64,000 nucleotides of DNA, from assembly GCA_948794795.1 (NCBI GenBank), contig CAQGLR010000012.1, positions 30,083 to 94,082 on the forward strand, written 5' to 3'. The position numbers and the translations under genes are program-made. This DNA is from an uncultured Lachnospiraceae bacterium. Its GTDB lineage: Bacteria; Bacillota; Clostridia; Lachnospirales; Lachnospiraceae. Shown here piece by piece: positions 46,024 through 55,177 of the stretch (position 1 is its first letter; each line of letters begins with the position of its first letter). Below the pieces are notes generated by a model. The model had not been told where the DNA came from. It worked only from the letters and a program-made list of their open reading frames with translations, and made no database searches.

Positions 46024-47415
46024 TTATAGATTTGTTTCTTTTAAATCTTCAATAAGCTGTCCATACTCTGGTGCTGCAAGGAAATTTGTAATAAGAACCA
46101 GCCTTGCATCTGGGTTACTATGTGCAGCACGCTCACCTAAATCCCTGTGTGTTACAACAATCTGCACATCTGCTGGAATTGAAGATACAGGTGTGTGTAT
46201 TACTTCAATTCCTGACATCCCTGCTTCTGCTATTTTCTTTTTAAGGACTGTTGCACCCATTGCACTAGAACCCATTCCTGCATCACATGCAAATGCAATT
46301 TTATTTATCCTGCCAGATGCTGCTTTATTGCTGTCCTTAAGAACTGTACCTTTTGCCTGGCTCTTCATTGCATCCTTCTTTGCCTGTGCTTCTTCTAAAG
46401 AAGCATCCTTACCCATAAATTTCAGTATAGGAAGTGATATAACAAATGAAACAACAGCAGCAAGCAGTACCCCTATAATAAGACCTATGTAACTGTGCCT
46501 TTCTGCCATTGCAAGAATTGCAAGTATACTTCCAGGTGAAGCCGCAGAAACAAGACCCACATCAAACATTGTAAATATAAACACACCACAAGCCCCGCCT
46601 GCTATTGCTGCTATAAGCAATAACGGGTTCATTAATATGTAAGGGAAGTATATTTCATGTATACCGCCAAAGAAATGTATTATAACTGCACCTGGTGCAG
46701 AACTTTTTGCACTTCCCTTTCCAGCTATACAGTATGCAAGCAGTATTCCAAGTCCTGGGCCTGGGTTTGCTTCCAACAGGAAAAATACTGATTTACCAGC
46801 TTCTGTAACCTGCTGTATACCCATTGGTGACAATATCCCTTGGTTAATTGCATTGTTTAAGAACAACACCTTTGCCGGCTCAATAAACAAGCTTACAAGC
46901 GGCAGCAGCCCATGCTCTACAAAGAAATTAACACCCGCACTCATACCATTGCTTAACACATTTACAAGTGGTGTAACCCCCACCATTGCTATTAATGCAA
47001 GTATACCTCCGATAATACCTAATGAAAAGTTATTTACAAGCATTTCAAAGCCTGCTTTTACATGGCCTTCTATCTTTTTATCAAACTGCTTAATAACCCA
47101 GCCTGCAAGTGGGCCAGTTATCATAGCACCTATAAACATTGGCGTATCCGGCGAACCAACAATAGTACCCATGGCAGCAATAGCACCAATTATACCTCCA
47201 CGTTTGCCTGCAACTACTTCACCACCAGTATATGCAATAAGCAGCGGCAAAAGCATATGTGACATTGGGTCTACCATTGCGGCAAACTTTTCATTTGGTA
47301 TCCATCCTGTTGAAATAAATAATGCTGCTATCAGTCCCCATGCAATAAATGCGCCAATATTCGGCATTACCATTCCACTAAGAAATCTTCCAAATAATTG
47401 TACTTTTTCTTTCAT
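46024..47415 (-). CDS. mtlA: PTS mannitol-type EIICB permease
   Basis: 463 aa. N-terminal EIIC with about eight helices, opening FGRFLSGMVMPNIGAFIAWG and carrying the GGIHEIYFPYILMNP substrate loop. The C-terminal EIIB has the phosphocysteine loop IAFACDAGMGSSAMGA. EIIA is separate (43100). Imports and phosphorylates mannitol or a related hexitol to the 1-phosphate. ATG at 47415 with TGAGG. Separate transcript from the mtlF operon but with the same upstream motif. Confidence 0.93.
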   Translation of the reverse strand: MKEKVQLFGRFLSGMVMPNIGAFIAWGLIAALFISTGWIPNEKFAAMVDPMSHMLLPLLIAYTGGEVVAGKRGGIIGAIAAMGTIVGSPDTPMFIGAMITGPLAGWVIKQFDKKIEGHVKAGFEMLVNNFSLGIIGGILALIAMVGVTPLVNVLSNGMSAGVNFFVEHGLLPLVSLFIEPAKVLFLNNAINQGILSPMGIQQVTEAGKSVFFLLEANPGPGLGILLAYCIAGKGSAKSSAPGAVIIHFFGGIHEIYFPYILMNPLLLIAAIAGGACGVFIFTMFDVGLVSAASPGSILAILAMAERHSYIGLIIGVLLAAVVSFVISLPILKFMGKDASLEEAQAKKDAMKSQAKGTVLKDSNKAASGRINKIAFACDAGMGSSAMGATVLKKKIAEAGMSGIEVIHTPVSSIPADVQIVVTHRDLGERAAHSNPDARLVLITNFLAAPEYGQLIEDLKETNL

Positions 47416-47549
47416 ACACATACCTCACTTATTTTAAAATTCTAAACTCCCAGCAGAATATCCGCAGGTATGGCTGGCCAGCCAGTTCCTTTCTGTTAAA
47501 TTTATTATACTAATATATACATCAATAACGCAACAAATAGAAAAAGAGA

Positions 47550-47572
47550 TTTGGCGTCATCGGATAATGCCA
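47550..47572. promoter_or_regulatory. Candidate PRD-activator site, mtlA promoter
   Basis: Second copy of the motif at 43653-43675; core GGCGTCATCGGATAATGCC, flanked by GATTT and ATAAT-like sequence as in the first copy. About 135 bases upstream of the mtlA start, same orientation. Confidence 0.65.
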
Positions 47573-47675
47573 ATAATTCAGATTGAAAAATTGCCAGTTT
47601 TAGCATATACTAATGGATAAGCAGTATATAAAACAGAAATATATAAACTTTATAATAAAAACGGAGGCTTATACT

Positions 47676-48608
47676 ATGAATAAAAATATTGTTGTTGCAC
47701 TTGGCCATAGTGCACTTGGAAGAACTTTCCCAGAACAGAAAGAGGCTGCTAAAAATGCTGCTTCTGCTATAGCAGACCTTGCGTCAGCTAAATTTAACAT
47801 TGTAATTACACACAGCAATGGCCCCCAGGTTGGCATGATACATTCTGCAATGGCTGAATTCAGCCGCCTTGAACCATCTAATACAGTTGCACCTATGTCA
47901 ATCTGCAGTGCTATGAGCCAGGGCTACATAGGCTATGATTTACAGAATGAAATCAGGACAGAGCTTTTAAACAGGGGAATATACAAGCCTGTTGCAACTA
48001 TTATAACACAGGTACGTGTTGACCCGTTTGATACAGCATTTTCATATCCTGAAAAGCTAATTGGAAGGTATATGACAGAAGAAGAAGCAAAGGCAGAAGA
48101 AAAGAAAGGAAACCATGTTGCATTTGAAGAAGGCAAAGGATACAGGCGTATTATTGCTGCGCCACGTCCTATGGAAATATATGAACTTGATTCTATAAAA
48201 ACCCTTATGGAAGCAGGCCAGATAGTTATTGCTGCTGGCGGCGGCGGGATACCTGTATTGCAACAGGGGACACGCCTTAAAGGTGCAAGTGCAGTTATTG
48301 AAAAGGATGTTACAAGTGCCTGCCTTGCTGAAGAACTGGATGCAGATATACTTCTTCTTCTTACAGGAGTTGAGAAAGTATGCCTGGACTTTGGAACATC
48401 TGGTGAAAAACAGCTTGACAGCATGACTGTTGAAGAGGCTACAAGATATATTGAAGAAAAACAGTTCTCATCTGGCGCTATGCTTCCAAAAGTTGAAGCT
48501 GCTGTTTCTTTTGCATCTTCATCACCTGCACGTAAATCAATTATTACAAGCATTGATACTGCACTTGATGGAATAATGGGTAAAACAGGAACTGTTATAA
48601 CCTGCTGA
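47676..48608 (+). CDS. arcC: Carbamate kinase
   Basis: 310 aa. Amino-acid kinase fold: VVALGHSALGRTFPEQK, NIVITHSNGPQVGMIHSAMA, IAAGGGGIPV, GASAVIEKDVTSACLAEELD and FSSGAMLPKVEAAVSFA. Makes ATP from carbamoyl phosphate. CGGAGG ahead of the ATG. Standalone: no arginine deiminase or ornithine carbamoyltransferase gene adjoins, so the source of carbamoyl phosphate (for instance ureide or agmatine breakdown) is not visible. Confidence 0.94.
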   Translation: MNKNIVVALGHSALGRTFPEQKEAAKNAASAIADLASAKFNIVITHSNGPQVGMIHSAMAEFSRLEPSNTVAPMSICSAMSQGYIGYDLQNEIRTELLNRGIYKPVATIITQVRVDPFDTAFSYPEKLIGRYMTEEEAKAEEKKGNHVAFEEGKGYRRIIAAPRPMEIYELDSIKTLMEAGQIVIAAGGGGIPVLQQGTRLKGASAVIEKDVTSACLAEELDADILLLLTGVEKVCLDFGTSGEKQLDSMTVEEATRYIEEKQFSSGAMLPKVEAAVSFASSSPARKSIITSIDTALDGIMGKTGTVITC

Positions 48609-48689
48609 TTATTAATAAAAAGCAGCTATCTGGCAGTATGCCTTGATAATATAAATAATTTTGCATACCCATATTGCATCCGGCAGATA

Positions 48690-48730
48690 AAAGCCCGCAT
48701 ACAGTTTATATACTGCCATGCGGGTCTTTT
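48690..48730. terminator. Bidirectional terminator
   Basis: CCCGCAT (48694-48700) and ATGCGGG (48718-48724) between AAAAG and TCTTTT; serves arcC and the convergent response regulator. Confidence 0.75.
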
Positions 48731-48765
48731 AAATATAAAAATATATAAATCTGCTGGCTATGGCA

Positions 48766-49437
48766 TTACACCTCAAATTTATATCCCATGCCCCAGATTG
48801 TCTTAATATATCCTCCTTTACTGCCAAGTTTGCTCCTAAGCTTCTTTACATGTGTATCTATAGTCCTTGCATCTCCAAAATAATCATAATTCCACACATT
48901 ATTTAAAATACGCTCCCTGGACAGCGCAACTCCCTGGTTAGTAATAAAATATGCCAGAAGTTCAAACTCTTTATAACTCAGTTCTATAACCTCACCATCA
49001 ATACTGACTTCATGTGCGGACTGGTCCAGCACAATCCCGCCTGCTTCAATTCCATTCTCTTCAAGTGCATTAGTCCTGCGCAGTATTGCTTCAGCTCTTG
49101 CAACAAGTATTTTAGGGCTGAATGGCTTAGAAATATACTCATCAACACCAAGTTCAAACCCTAAAAGTTCATCCTTTTCATCACCTTTTGCAGTAAGCAT
49201 AATAATAGGCACCTGTGAATATTTCCTTATCTCCCTGCATACAGCCCATCCGTCCATCTTAGGCATCATAACATCAAGAATAATAAGCGCAATATCCTTA
49301 TTATCATAAAATATATCAACCGCCTGCTCACCATTTTCAGCTTCTATAACATTAAAATCCTTTTTTACCAGGAAATCTTTTACAAGTTTCCTCATCCTGG
49401 ACTCATCATCAACTACTAAAATCTTTAACTTTTCCAT
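48766..49437 (-). CDS. OmpR-family response regulator, orphan
   Basis: 223 aa. Receiver domain with LKILVVDDESRMRKLV, phosphoacceptor LIILDVMMPKMDGW and LTAKG; C-terminal winged helix ending VWNYDYFGDARTIDTHVKKL and IWGMGYKFEV. No histidine kinase gene adjoins; the neighbours are a membrane protein and arcC. A clear close Shine-Dalgarno is not seen (GGGGATGG lies far upstream). Confidence 0.92.
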   Translation of the reverse strand: MEKLKILVVDDESRMRKLVKDFLVKKDFNVIEAENGEQAVDIFYDNKDIALIILDVMMPKMDGWAVCREIRKYSQVPIIMLTAKGDEKDELLGFELGVDEYISKPFSPKILVARAEAILRRTNALEENGIEAGGIVLDQSAHEVSIDGEVIELSYKEFELLAYFITNQGVALSRERILNNVWNYDYFGDARTIDTHVKKLRSKLGSKGGYIKTIWGMGYKFEV

Positions 49438-49574
49438 ATTGGCACAGCCATCCCCTTATCCCAGATTATATATTCCAGCCTTTTGAATAATAACTATATT
49501 ATAACAAAAAAATATGTAAAAATTGTGTTTACATTATATAAAATTATATCTGCATTATAAAAATATATACAAAA

Positions 49575-49606
49575 ACAGGGATTATACAATATTAAATAAT
49601 CCCTGC
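49575..49606 (-). terminator. Terminator of the 49624 gene
   Basis: CAGGGATTAT (49576-49585) and ATAATCCCTG (49596-49605), 10-bp perfect stem followed by TTTTTG on the minus strand. Confidence 0.8.
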
Positions 49607-49623
49607 CTTTTATCTCCAGTTAT

Positions 49624-50241
49624 TTAATAACCATTGCCAGATATGTTATTTCCCCCAGAAAGTGCTTTCTCTCTTTCTTCAAGCTGTTTTTCTCTTTCTT
49701 CAAGTTCATCCTCCCAGCTCTCATATTTATCTATAAGTTCATTTTCCATATCAGACTTATAATTAGTAAAATATGTAAAAACCGAATACTGGCTGTTATA
49801 TGTTATTACAAGCATAACAATTATAATAACCAGCAGGAAGCATATAACCATATTTCTTATAGTCCTTCCTGAACGTGCATTTTCATATGCAAGCTTATAT
49901 TTCTCTATTTTTTCTGCTGCCAGGTTAGTATCTGTAGCAGGTGCTTTCTGCTTGTTATCTGCAGGTTTAGGAACAGGGATATTAGCTATTGTATCTCCAG
50001 AAACAATACCTGAAGCTATAAGCTGCCTTCTCATATTTTTAACAAACTCAATACCTATAACTGTCTGGAATGATTTCTTTTCAACTGACATATTATATAC
50101 CTTAAGCACCTCTTTCATATCTGTCATATCAGTATTTGCCATAATATATGAAATAGCTTCCTTTTCTTTTAATGCCCTGTTGTAATCACTATTAGTTGAA
50201 AAAGAATATTCACCTACATCATACTTACTATTTTTTCCCAT
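49624..50241 (-). CDS. Single-pass membrane protein with coiled coil, unknown
   Basis: 205 aa. A cytoplasmic N-terminal half of about 125 residues, one transmembrane helix (NMVICFLLVIIIVMLVITY), and a C-terminal coiled coil rich in Glu (ELEEREKQLEEREKAL). I do not recognise the family. GGGAGGGG precedes the ATG at 50241. It is 80 bases downstream of the FKBP-like foldase gene in the same direction and may share its transcript. Confidence 0.75.
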   Translation of the reverse strand: MGKNSKYDVGEYSFSTNSDYNRALKEKEAISYIMANTDMTDMKEVLKVYNMSVEKKSFQTVIGIEFVKNMRRQLIASGIVSGDTIANIPVPKPADNKQKAPATDTNLAAEKIEKYKLAYENARSGRTIRNMVICFLLVIIIVMLVITYNSQYSVFTYFTNYKSDMENELIDKYESWEDELEEREKQLEEREKALSGGNNISGNGY

Positions 50242-50321
50242 ATAAACCCCTCCCTTCCACGGTTTCCAGTCCAATTTACAGAAAAGGAAACCTTTCTATA
50301 ATATAAACCCTGTCCCATATA

Positions 50322-51395
50322 CTATTCAGAAAACTTAATATTCTGTGCAAGCCAGGTTTTAACTGAATTCATAAGAGCTATATTCTCTAAAGTTTCTTTA
50401 TTTTTATCCTCATACTCTTCTTTTGAATTATAATTATCCTTATTATAAGAATATTCATCAGCCACAACTGCCTCATATTCTTCTTGTGCATAAGTTATAT
50501 TTTCAAGCTTTGCCATACCCTGTGCTGCCAGTCTTTCCTTTACAGTATCCTTTGCAAGTTCTTCAAGGTCACTTTCCCTGAATTCATCTTCTGAGCCATA
50601 TCCAAATGACTGGAACACCTCATCTTTTGAGCATCCATACAGTTCTGCCATATCATAATATCCTTGTAATACTTCATCCCTTGCGGATTCCATCATACTT
50701 TCAGGATATTCCTTTACCTTGCATACACTAAGCAGTTCCGTCCAGGCAAACTCTGCCTTATCAGCTTCATTTTCCTTTAAAAGCTTGTTTTTTAAATAAT
50801 TATTATATTCATCCACAGTATTATAATCTGATATTGACTGTACAAAATCATTATTATATTCTGGCACAATAGGATCACCACATATGTATTCAATCCTTAC
50901 CTTATACAACAAATCATTGCCATCTATTAGTTTATCACCAAATGTACCTTTTGGTATTGACAATGTAAATTCTGCTGTACTGCCTGTTTTAGTACCAATT
51001 AATGCTTCTTCAAAACCATCAAGCCAATCACCTGAGCCAACAGTTACATAATCCATTGTACATGCATCATCTGCTCTTTTACCATCTACATAACCAGTTA
51101 TATCTGCATAAACCATATCACCATCCTCAACTGTCCCGTCAAGCTGTTCATAAATGGTATTCTGTTCCCTTAAATCATCAATTTCCATTTCTATATCTTC
51201 TTTTGTAACACCAATAGAAACATCCAGTGACTTATAATCACCTATATCTATATAGTTAAGTACATTTTCTTCAGTAACTTCCTTTTTGTCAATACCCTTT
51301 TTAATTGATGGTATGCCAAGACCTATGCCTATACCAGCTGCAAATAAAACAACACATACAACAACAGCTAAAATAATATTTTTCTTATTCTTCAT
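50322..51395 (-). CDS. Membrane-anchored FKBP/trigger-factor-like peptidyl-prolyl isomerase
   Basis: 357 aa. N-terminal membrane anchor (IILAVVVCVVLFAAGIGIG), then a trigger-factor-like segment (VEMEIDDLREQNTIYEQ region), an FKBP domain (VEDGDMVYADITGYVDGK, GSGDWLDGFEEALIGTKTGS) and a trigger-factor C-terminal-like helical domain. Probably an extracytoplasmic folding catalyst for secreted proteins. GGAGG ahead of the ATG at 51395. The order resembles trigger factor but with a membrane anchor replacing the ribosome-binding domain. Confidence 0.85.
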   Translation of the reverse strand: MKNKKNIILAVVVCVVLFAAGIGIGLGIPSIKKGIDKKEVTEENVLNYIDIGDYKSLDVSIGVTKEDIEMEIDDLREQNTIYEQLDGTVEDGDMVYADITGYVDGKRADDACTMDYVTVGSGDWLDGFEEALIGTKTGSTAEFTLSIPKGTFGDKLIDGNDLLYKVRIEYICGDPIVPEYNNDFVQSISDYNTVDEYNNYLKNKLLKENEADKAEFAWTELLSVCKVKEYPESMMESARDEVLQGYYDMAELYGCSKDEVFQSFGYGSEDEFRESDLEELAKDTVKERLAAQGMAKLENITYAQEEYEAVVADEYSYNKDNYNSKEEYEDKNKETLENIALMNSVKTWLAQNIKFSE

Positions 51396-51475
51396 AATGT
51401 CCTCCATGCCGCATTCCCGGCTTAAATAATTATAAAATAGTTAAAAGCTGGTACATAATCCCCACTTATCCCATA

Positions 51476-52132
51476 TCAGGAAAGCAGCAGTGCAGTAACT
51501 TCCTGGACAGTGTTTACTATATAATCCGCACCAGCATCCTCAAGCTCACCTTTATCTGCAAACCCATAATAAACCCCTGCTGATGCTATTCCACACTGCC
51601 TGGCAGCAATTATATCATGTTCCCTGTCTCCTATCATTATTATATTAGATTTATCAGAGGAAGACAAACCTAATCTTAAAAAACATTCCTCAATAACCGC
51701 ATGTTTGCTATTTCTGCCGCCATCAAGTGTACTGCCTGTAATTTCATTAAAATACCCTGCCAGTTTAAAATGTTCCAATATTCTTATAGCATACTCTTCT
51801 GGCTTAGATGTGGCAATAGCAATAATTTTTCCATTTTCTTTTAATTTTTTTAACATATCTTCAATACCATTATATGGAATATTCTCAAAAAGCCCTGTTA
51901 CACTGTATTTTTCACGGTATATGGCCGTTGCTTCCATAGCTTCTTCATATGAAAGACCTGTAATCTCCTGGAACCCGTTAATAAGAGGCGGACCTATAAA
52001 TTTAAAAAGTTCTTTCCTTCCAGGTACAACATGTCCCATAGAAGCAAGTGCATACTCTATACAATTTAAAATTCCTTCACTTGAATCTGTAATGGTACCA
52101 TCTAAATCAAAAAATATATATTTCCATGACAT
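51476..52132 (-). CDS. HAD hydrolase, phosphoglycolate phosphatase-like
   Basis: 218 aa. HAD motif I YIFFDLDGTITDSSEG, motif II IAIATSKPEEYA, motif III lysine near GGRNSKHAVI and motif IV MIGDREHDIIAARQCG. Similar to Gph/PpaX phosphatases; the physiological substrate is uncertain. GGAGG with 6-nt spacing selects the ATG at 52132. Upstream lies a strong hairpin terminator preceded by two GNRA-capped hairpins (see the RNA entry), so its transcription may be attenuated. Confidence 0.9.
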   Translation of the reverse strand: MSWKYIFFDLDGTITDSSEGILNCIEYALASMGHVVPGRKELFKFIGPPLINGFQEITGLSYEEAMEATAIYREKYSVTGLFENIPYNGIEDMLKKLKENGKIIAIATSKPEEYAIRILEHFKLAGYFNEITGSTLDGGRNSKHAVIEECFLRLGLSSSDKSNIIMIGDREHDIIAARQCGIASAGVYYGFADKGELEDAGADYIVNTVQEVTALLLS

Positions 52133-52179
52133 AATAATCCTCCATACTATCTTTTCTATAAAATGCAGACATTTATAAA

Positions 52180-52272
52180 AAACAAAAAGAGCCCGGGAAG
52201 GCTCTTTTTGTCGGATAACTTGCGTTACCCAGCGTATAATAGGGTGGGAGTAGAAAGTTTTCACTTTCTATT
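52180..52272 (-). ncRNA. Candidate structured RNA or attenuator leader
   Basis: On the minus strand three stems follow in order. TAGAAAGT-GAAA-ACTTTCTA (52270-52251) is a perfect 8-bp stem with a GNRA loop. GGGTAAC-GCAA-GTTATCC (52230-52213) is a 7-bp stem, also GNRA-capped. The last is a 10-bp stem AAAAAGAGCC/GGCTCTTTTT (52209-52184) with a long T-run, an intrinsic terminator. The conserved-looking linker CTCCCACCCTATTATACGCT joins stems 1 and 2. It lies in a 424-base gap upstream of the HAD gene. I cannot match it to a named RNA family; it may be a free small RNA or a regulated leader. Confidence 0.55.
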
Positions 52273-52440
52273 GACTATACTAAAGGTTAATTATGTCTAA
52301 ATTATGTCCAAATTGTTAATAATGTGTTCATATTTTAATTTTTTTCATCTTTTTTATAAAATATATACTATCAGCATCTATTATAAAGCATTATATCTAC
52401 ATTGTATTAAAAATACATGGAAATATATTACACAAAACAA

Positions 52441-52468
52441 TTGAATTATTATTTGTTTTATGTAATAC
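52441..52468 (+). promoter_or_regulatory. Candidate gdhA promoter
   Basis: TTGAAT (52441-52446), 16-bp spacer, TAATAC (52463-52468), about 90 bases before the gdhA start in an AT-rich region. Confidence 0.45.
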
Positions 52469-52556
52469 TAGTATGAGTGGAATACATTTATACAATTCCA
52501 TACAATGACACCATAATGTGTCCTAAAATTATTATATAGAAGGAGGTTTTTTAGCA

Positions 52557-53909
52557 ATGGCGTTAAAAAATCAATACTTAGCTGATTTACTTGAAACAGT
52601 AAAGAAGAGAAATGCTGGTGAACCTGAGTTCATCCAGGCTGTAACAGAAGTTTTTGTATCTCTTGAACCAGTTGTTGAAAAAAGACCTGACCTTGTAGAA
52701 GCAGGTGTTTTTGAGCGTATCGTAGAACCAGAGAGACAGATTATCTTCCGTGTACCTTGGGTTGATGACAATGGCAAGACACAGGTAAACAGAGGATTCC
52801 GTATACAGTTTAATTCTGCTATAGGACCATATAAGGGAGGTTTAAGGCTTCATCCTTCAGTATATAGTGGTATTATTAAATTCCTTGGTTTTGAGCAGAT
52901 TTTCAAAAACAGCCTTACAACACTTCCTATTGGTGGCGGCAAAGGTGGTTCTGATTTTGACCCTAAAGGAAAAAGTGATGGTGAAGTTATGCGTTTCTGC
53001 CAGAGCTTTATGACAGAACTTTACAGGCATATCGGCCCTGACTGTGATGTTCCAGCAGGAGATATAGGAACAGGTGCACGTGAAATTGGTTTTATGTTTG
53101 GACAGTATAAGAGGCTCCGCAATGAATGGACTGGCGTACTTACAGGAAAAGGCCTGTCTTATGGTGGTTCCCTTGCACGTACTGAAGCTACAGGCTTTGG
53201 TCTCTGCTATTTCACAGATGAAATGCTTAAAGCCAATGGAAAGAGCTTTAAAGACCAGACTGTTGTTATATCTGGTTCTGGAAATGTTGCTATATATGCT
53301 ACAAAGAAAGCAACTGAACTTGGTGCAAAGGTAGTTGCACTTTCAGACTCAAATGGATATATATATGACCCAGATGGAATTGACCTTCCTGTTGTACAGC
53401 AGATTAAAGAAGTTGAAAGAGGACGTATCAAAGAATATGTGGACAGGACTTCACATAGCAATGCCACATACACAGAAGGATGCAGCGGTATATGGACAAT
53501 TAAATGTGATATTGCACTCCCTTGTGCTACACAGAATGAAATTGATGGTGATAGTGCAAAGAAACTTGCAGCCAATGGATGTTATGCTGTAGCAGAAGGT
53601 GCTAACATGCCTTCAACTCCTGAAGCTATTGATGTATACTTTGAGAACAATATGCTTTATGGTCCTGCCAAAGCAGCTAACGCTGGCGGCGTTGCTACAT
53701 CAGCACTTGAAATGAGCCAGAACTCTGAAAGGCTTTCATGGTCATTTGAAGAAGTTGATTCTAAGCTCCATGGCATTATGATACAGATTTTCAAATCATG
53801 TGATGATGCTTCAAAAGAATTTGGCATGCCTGGAAACTATATGGCAGGTGCAAATATTGCTGGCTTCTTAAAAGTAGCAGAAGCAATGAAAGCACAGGGC
53901 TGTGTATAA
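52557..53909 (+). CDS. gdhA: NADP-specific glutamate dehydrogenase
   Basis: 450 aa, the usual hexameric GDH length. Substrate and catalytic motifs: IGPYKGGLRLHPSVYSGIIK, LPIGGGKGGSDFDPKGKSD and DVPAGDIGTGAREIGFMFGQ; nucleotide-binding VVISGSGNVAIYATKKA. Assimilates ammonium by aminating 2-oxoglutarate. Strong GAAGGAGG site. Single gene with its own promoter and terminator; codon use looks like that of a highly expressed gene. Confidence 0.96.
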   Translation: MALKNQYLADLLETVKKRNAGEPEFIQAVTEVFVSLEPVVEKRPDLVEAGVFERIVEPERQIIFRVPWVDDNGKTQVNRGFRIQFNSAIGPYKGGLRLHPSVYSGIIKFLGFEQIFKNSLTTLPIGGGKGGSDFDPKGKSDGEVMRFCQSFMTELYRHIGPDCDVPAGDIGTGAREIGFMFGQYKRLRNEWTGVLTGKGLSYGGSLARTEATGFGLCYFTDEMLKANGKSFKDQTVVISGSGNVAIYATKKATELGAKVVALSDSNGYIYDPDGIDLPVVQQIKEVERGRIKEYVDRTSHSNATYTEGCSGIWTIKCDIALPCATQNEIDGDSAKKLAANGCYAVAEGANMPSTPEAIDVYFENNMLYGPAKAANAGGVATSALEMSQNSERLSWSFEEVDSKLHGIMIQIFKSCDDASKEFGMPGNYMAGANIAGFLKVAEAMKAQGCV

Positions 53910-53960
53910 AAACAGATACATCAGGATTTACTTCTTGTTGTTCTTCTTTAATAATAATAT

Positions 53961-53997
53961 AAAGGGCAAGTTTCTAAATATAAGGGACTTGTCCTTT
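53961..53997. terminator. Terminator of gdhA
   Basis: AAAGGGCAAGT (53961-53971) with ACTTGTCCTTT (53987-53997), 11-bp stem with one G-U pair; overlaps the stop of the convergent gene and probably serves both. Confidence 0.7.
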
Positions 53998-54709
53998 ATA
54001 TTTCTGTATAAAATATCTTATTCATCTCTTCCACTACTTTTCTGATAAATTCCTGCATCCTTTTATAAGAAATATATACAGGGTCTTTTACGCCAACATG
54101 TCTGGTTTCAAAAAAATAATCAATAATCCACCTGCGGCTTCTTGTAAGTTCATCTTCTGTAACCATTCCATATATTTCATATGGATTTATGCTGGCAAGT
54201 GCATTATATATACGCCTTACACCCTCATACTCATTCACCAGCCTGAAATCAACCGCATCTACATCTTTACTGAAATATTTAAAAGTTTCCATATTTTTCT
54301 CTGTAAGTCCTGTTACAGATATGTTTTTTAGAAATTCTGGACGTATCTGCAACATAAACATCTCATCTGTAAGCATATGTACCCAGTAACCCAGATACAG
54401 GCTTCTCTCATTATCCTCTTTAATAGTTTCCAGGTTCTCTTTTATAAAAGAATCCAGCCTGTGCCTGAAAAGCTGGAGGTTTTCCTGTATATGGAAGTCA
54501 CAGTCCATTATTCCATCCCGGAAATGTGTATGTTTCTTCATATCCCTTACATAATTATCACGTGCCATTATTCCATCTGGACATATATTGCCTGCAATAA
54601 AATAGTTGCTAATTAATTTTATACTTCCATATGGTGTAACCACTTTAGTATTATGCCATTTCTGTGACAACATATCTGCTATAACAAGGTGTACAACTGT
54701 TCCAGCCAT
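53996..54709 (-). CDS. Zinc-dependent phospholipase C-like protein
   Basis: 237 aa. Begins MAGTVVHLVIADMLSQKW and contains FIAGNICPDGIM, KKHTHFRD and YLGYWVHMLTDEMF, spaced His and Asp residues typical of bacterial zinc-dependent phospholipase C/S1-P1-like domains. No signal peptide, so it may act in the cytoplasm. ATG at 54709 has GGAGG at 6-nt spacing; the open frame to 55039 is accidental coding through repeat R2. Real substrate unknown. Confidence 0.75.
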   Translation of the reverse strand: MAGTVVHLVIADMLSQKWHNTKVVTPYGSIKLISNYFIAGNICPDGIMARDNYVRDMKKHTHFRDGIMDCDFHIQENLQLFRHRLDSFIKENLETIKEDNERSLYLGYWVHMLTDEMFMLQIRPEFLKNISVTGLTEKNMETFKYFSKDVDAVDFRLVNEYEGVRRIYNALASINPYEIYGMVTEDELTRSRRWIIDYFFETRHVGVKDPVYISYKRMQEFIRKVVEEMNKIFYTEI

Positions 54710-54763
54710 AATAAACCTCCATTCCAGGACTGCAAATCCCGCATTTAAAAAAATGATTTCGTT

Positions 54764-55020
54764 TGAGTTTCCACATTTTTTTAATACATAAGTATCCTGG
54801 CTCTGGCAATTCCAAAGTTTTACCACCGGCAGCCGCTCTCGCTTGGATGGGATGCGCAGTGGTGCATAAAATCGCAAATGCTTAATAGAAACAAAAGTTT
54901 CTATTAAGCATTGAAAACCAGATTTAAGCACCAGCGCCCCCAAACAGCTGCCTTTTGGTAAAACATTTGGAATCCGCCAGAGTAATATACTCTTTGTGTA
55001 GTTTAAAAAATATGGAAACT
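54764..55020 (-). repeat. Long-hairpin repeat R2
   Basis: Inverted copy of the R family. Ends AGTTTCCACATTTTTT (54766-54781) and AAAAAATATGGAAACT (55005-55020) form terminal inverted repeats of their own, unlike those of R3. The apical insert is longer than in R1/R3 and holds a perfect hairpin TGCTTAATAGAAAC/GTTTCTATTAAGCA. Imperfect 14-bp direct repeats AAAATGATTTCGTT (54750-54763) and AAAATAATTTCGTT (55181-55194) flank R2 plus the next element, consistent with a target duplication. Confidence 0.75.
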
Positions 55021-55027
55021 TAAAATA

Positions 55028-55177
55028 CAAGACAACCACATAAAATTAAAAAAGTATTAAATACTGCTTCTGTGAGCAATTTTTAGACTAAAATTTTTAA
55101 ATTTTCAATTTTTTATTGCTAAAAAATGCTCATAGAAGCGATTTGTTTACAAATTATTCATTCATGTGGTTATCCTG
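55028..55177. mobile_element. 150-bp MITE-like hairpin element with 9-bp target duplication
   Basis: Terminal inverted repeats CAAGACAACCACAT and ATGTGGTTATCCTG (14 bp, two mismatches). An inner pair CTTCTGTGAGCAATTTTTAG / CTAAAAAATGCTCATAGAAG makes most of it one long hairpin. It is flanked by direct repeats CTTAAAATA at 55019-55027 and 55178-55186. It appears inserted at the right edge of R2. No coding capacity. Confidence 0.7.

Noticed and set aside
53996..55039. Extended 347-aa reading frame of the phospholipase-like protein
   Set aside because: The first 110 codons run through repeat R2 and have no ribosome site; a strong GGAGG at 54716-54720 selects the start at 54709.
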